Assembly: GCA_049318685.1 (NCBI GenBank)
Contig: JBMOFW010000168.1
Span: 1-6,198 of the forward strand
Direction of reading: 5' to 3'
From: JAIXWP01 sp049318685
Lineage (GTDB): Bacteria > Bacteroidota > Bacteroidia > Flavobacteriales_D > Sanyastnellaceae
Length of the DNA: 6,198 nucleotides
Shown here: positions 5,226 through 6,198 of the stretch, piece by piece
Numbering within the stretch: position 1 is the first letter of the stretch
Layout: the number at the start of each line of letters is the position of its first letter
Translations under genes and position numbers: made by a program
The notes under the pieces: generated by a model
Databases searched by the model: none
The model's input: the letters and a program-made list of their open reading frames with translations, nothing else
What the model was told of the DNA's origin: nothing

Positions 5226-6116
5226 ATGAATTACAAGGTTCTTGTAGCTTCAGCGTTGACAGCGGGTGTCGTATTGTTCACCTCATGTCAAAAAGATCAG
5301 CCAGTGACCGGCAACGGTATCGCTGTATCTCGCAAAGTAACCCTTACTGAAACTCAGAAACGTGATGTTGCCGACATGGTACATCGCGTGCCAACCCTTC
5401 GTTTCTATGATGAAGCCAATGATCGCTTTATCGATTTCAACGTCGGTAGCCGTGATTACACGTTCTCTGATCCAGACGAAGGATTCACCTTTGACGACCC
5501 AGACCAAAACGGAGTTATCCTTTGGTCTGATGGTTCAGAAGACTACATCGTATTCGGTACCGGTATCGGTGTTGCTGGAAACGGTGGTGGTGGAACTGTT
5601 GTAGCAGGTAGTACTGCCCTCAACATGGACCTCACTGTATGTCTTTCTTTCGAAGAAATTGCTAATGGTGATGGTTATGGCGACTTGTTTGACACCGGTT
5701 TCGGTTTCAGCGAGTATGGTGCTGTATTCGGAATCGCTGGTGACTTCGAGGCTTTGGCTGAAGCTGATTGGGATTCTGAGGATTTCGATCCTTTCGAATT
5801 CTTTGAAGGCTATGCTTCTTATTATGTGATCACTGACGGAGAACTCTCTGGAAGTCACGAAGTATTTGATTGGTTCGATGCCTCTGAAGGTGGCGACGAC
5901 TATAATGATATGGCGGCTTCTTTTGTAATGGACTTCCAAAACTTTAGCTTGTATTTCGCTACTAGCGGAACTGTTAGCGTAAGCGGTGGAACCATGACAT
6001 TCAACGGTGAGTATCTTTCACTTGAAGATCTCTTCCTCGACTTCCTCGAAGAAGATGAAGATTCAGATCCAGAATTCAACATTGTTTCCGGTTACGGAAG
6101 CATGGGATGTAACTAA
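5226..6116 (+). CDS. Acidic, glycine-containing lipoprotein of unknown family
   Basis: I do not recognise this 296-aa protein. It has a lipoprotein signal peptide with K4, a hydrophobic stretch and a lipobox ending FTSC, the lipidated cysteine being C21. The following residues QKDQP share the first three positions with the QKDDE surface-export signal described in Capnocytophaga, so surface display is possible. The mature chain is strikingly rich in D, E, F and Y, with almost no basic residues after about residue 75. A G-rich turn (GNGGGG, 118-123) separates an N-terminal part (TETQKRDVADMVHRVPTLRFYDE, then FSDPDEGFTFDDPDQ) from a C-terminal part with likely beta-strands such as ASFVMDFQNFSLYF and SGTVSVSGGTMTFNG. 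C139 and C295 are the only cysteines after the anchor and could form a disulfide. It starts 57 bases after the barrel gene, with no terminator between, and is followed by a strong terminator, so the two genes probably share a transcript. Confidence 0.85.
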   Translation: MNYKVLVASALTAGVVLFTSCQKDQPVTGNGIAVSRKVTLTETQKRDVADMVHRVPTLRFYDEANDRFIDFNVGSRDYTFSDPDEGFTFDDPDQNGVILWSDGSEDYIVFGTGIGVAGNGGGGTVVAGSTALNMDLTVCLSFEEIANGDGYGDLFDTGFGFSEYGAVFGIAGDFEALAEADWDSEDFDPFEFFEGYASYYVITDGELSGSHEVFDWFDASEGGDDYNDMAASFVMDFQNFSLYFATSGTVSVSGGTMTFNGEYLSLEDLFLDFLEEDEDSDPEFNIVSGYGSMGCN

Positions 6117-6134
6117 TCGTTATTCCATAATAAT

Positions 6135-6167
6135 AAAAACCCTCCTGCCTTTGGCGGAGGGTTTTTT
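6135..6167 (+). terminator. Intrinsic terminator after the acidic lipoprotein gene
   Basis: AAAAACCCTCC (6135-6145) and GGAGGGTTTTT (6156-6166) are perfect 11-base complements. The intervening TGCCTTTGGC adds three more G-C/C-G pairs around a TTT loop with one bulged T. A run of six T (6162-6167) follows the GC-rich stem. It starts 18 bases after the stop codon. The A-run on the 5' side means it could also stop transcripts arriving from the opposite strand. Bases 6168-6198 show nothing recognisable. Confidence 0.93.
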
Positions 6168-6198
6168 GCGGATGATGCTCTCAGTCTCGGCTATGCGG

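Overview
The window looks like a chromosomal segment of a Bacteroidota bacterium, most likely in or near the Flavobacteriales. The evidence is a DUF4270 lipoprotein, Bacteroidota-style lipoprotein signal peptides (ATSC-K, FTSC-QKD), several matches to the TAnnTTTG -7 promoter element of this phylum, A-rich leaders without Shine-Dalgarno sequences, and the gene order panC (divergent) / short glycogen-synthase-like protein / DUF4270 / glmS, which I recall from flavobacterial genomes. There are no mobile elements, CRISPR arrays, RNA genes or recognisable defence genes.

Layout. Bases 1-79 (minus strand) hold the first 26 codons of a gene that reads as pantothenate synthetase (panC), cut by the window edge. 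Bases 80-192 are a divergent promoter region with one TAnnTTTG box on each strand. On the plus strand, 193-1020 encodes a 275-aa protein that keeps only the N-terminal half of a GT5 glycogen/starch synthase. One base later comes a 440-aa DUF4270 lipoprotein (1022-2344), then after 34 bases a complete GlmS (2379-4223). These three are probably one transcription unit. A hairpin plus U-run that looks like an intrinsic terminator lies inside the first codons of the DUF4270 gene, and a weaker possible promoter lies in front of glmS, so expression within the unit may not be uniform.

Bases 4224-4478 are the main non-coding stretch. They contain a weak terminator candidate at the end of glmS, two overlapping stems in H-type pseudoknot order, a good -33/-7 promoter, a perfect 14-bp palindrome at the predicted transcription start, a second inverted repeat, and a leader of about 150 nt.

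The promoter leads into two secreted-protein genes: a 229-aa probable outer-membrane beta-barrel protein (4479-5168) and, 57 bases on, a very acidic 296-aa lipoprotein of no family I recognise (5226-6116). A strong intrinsic terminator (6135-6167) closes this unit. Codon use in the barrel gene (all six arginines CGT) suggests high expression. The first unit supplies amino sugar for the cell envelope (GlmS) plus two poorly understood conserved proteins; the second adds abundant envelope proteins. Nothing here proves a new biological system. The points most worth following up are the intragenic terminator-like hairpin, the operator-like palindrome at the predicted start site, and the uncharacterised barrel/acidic lipoprotein pair.
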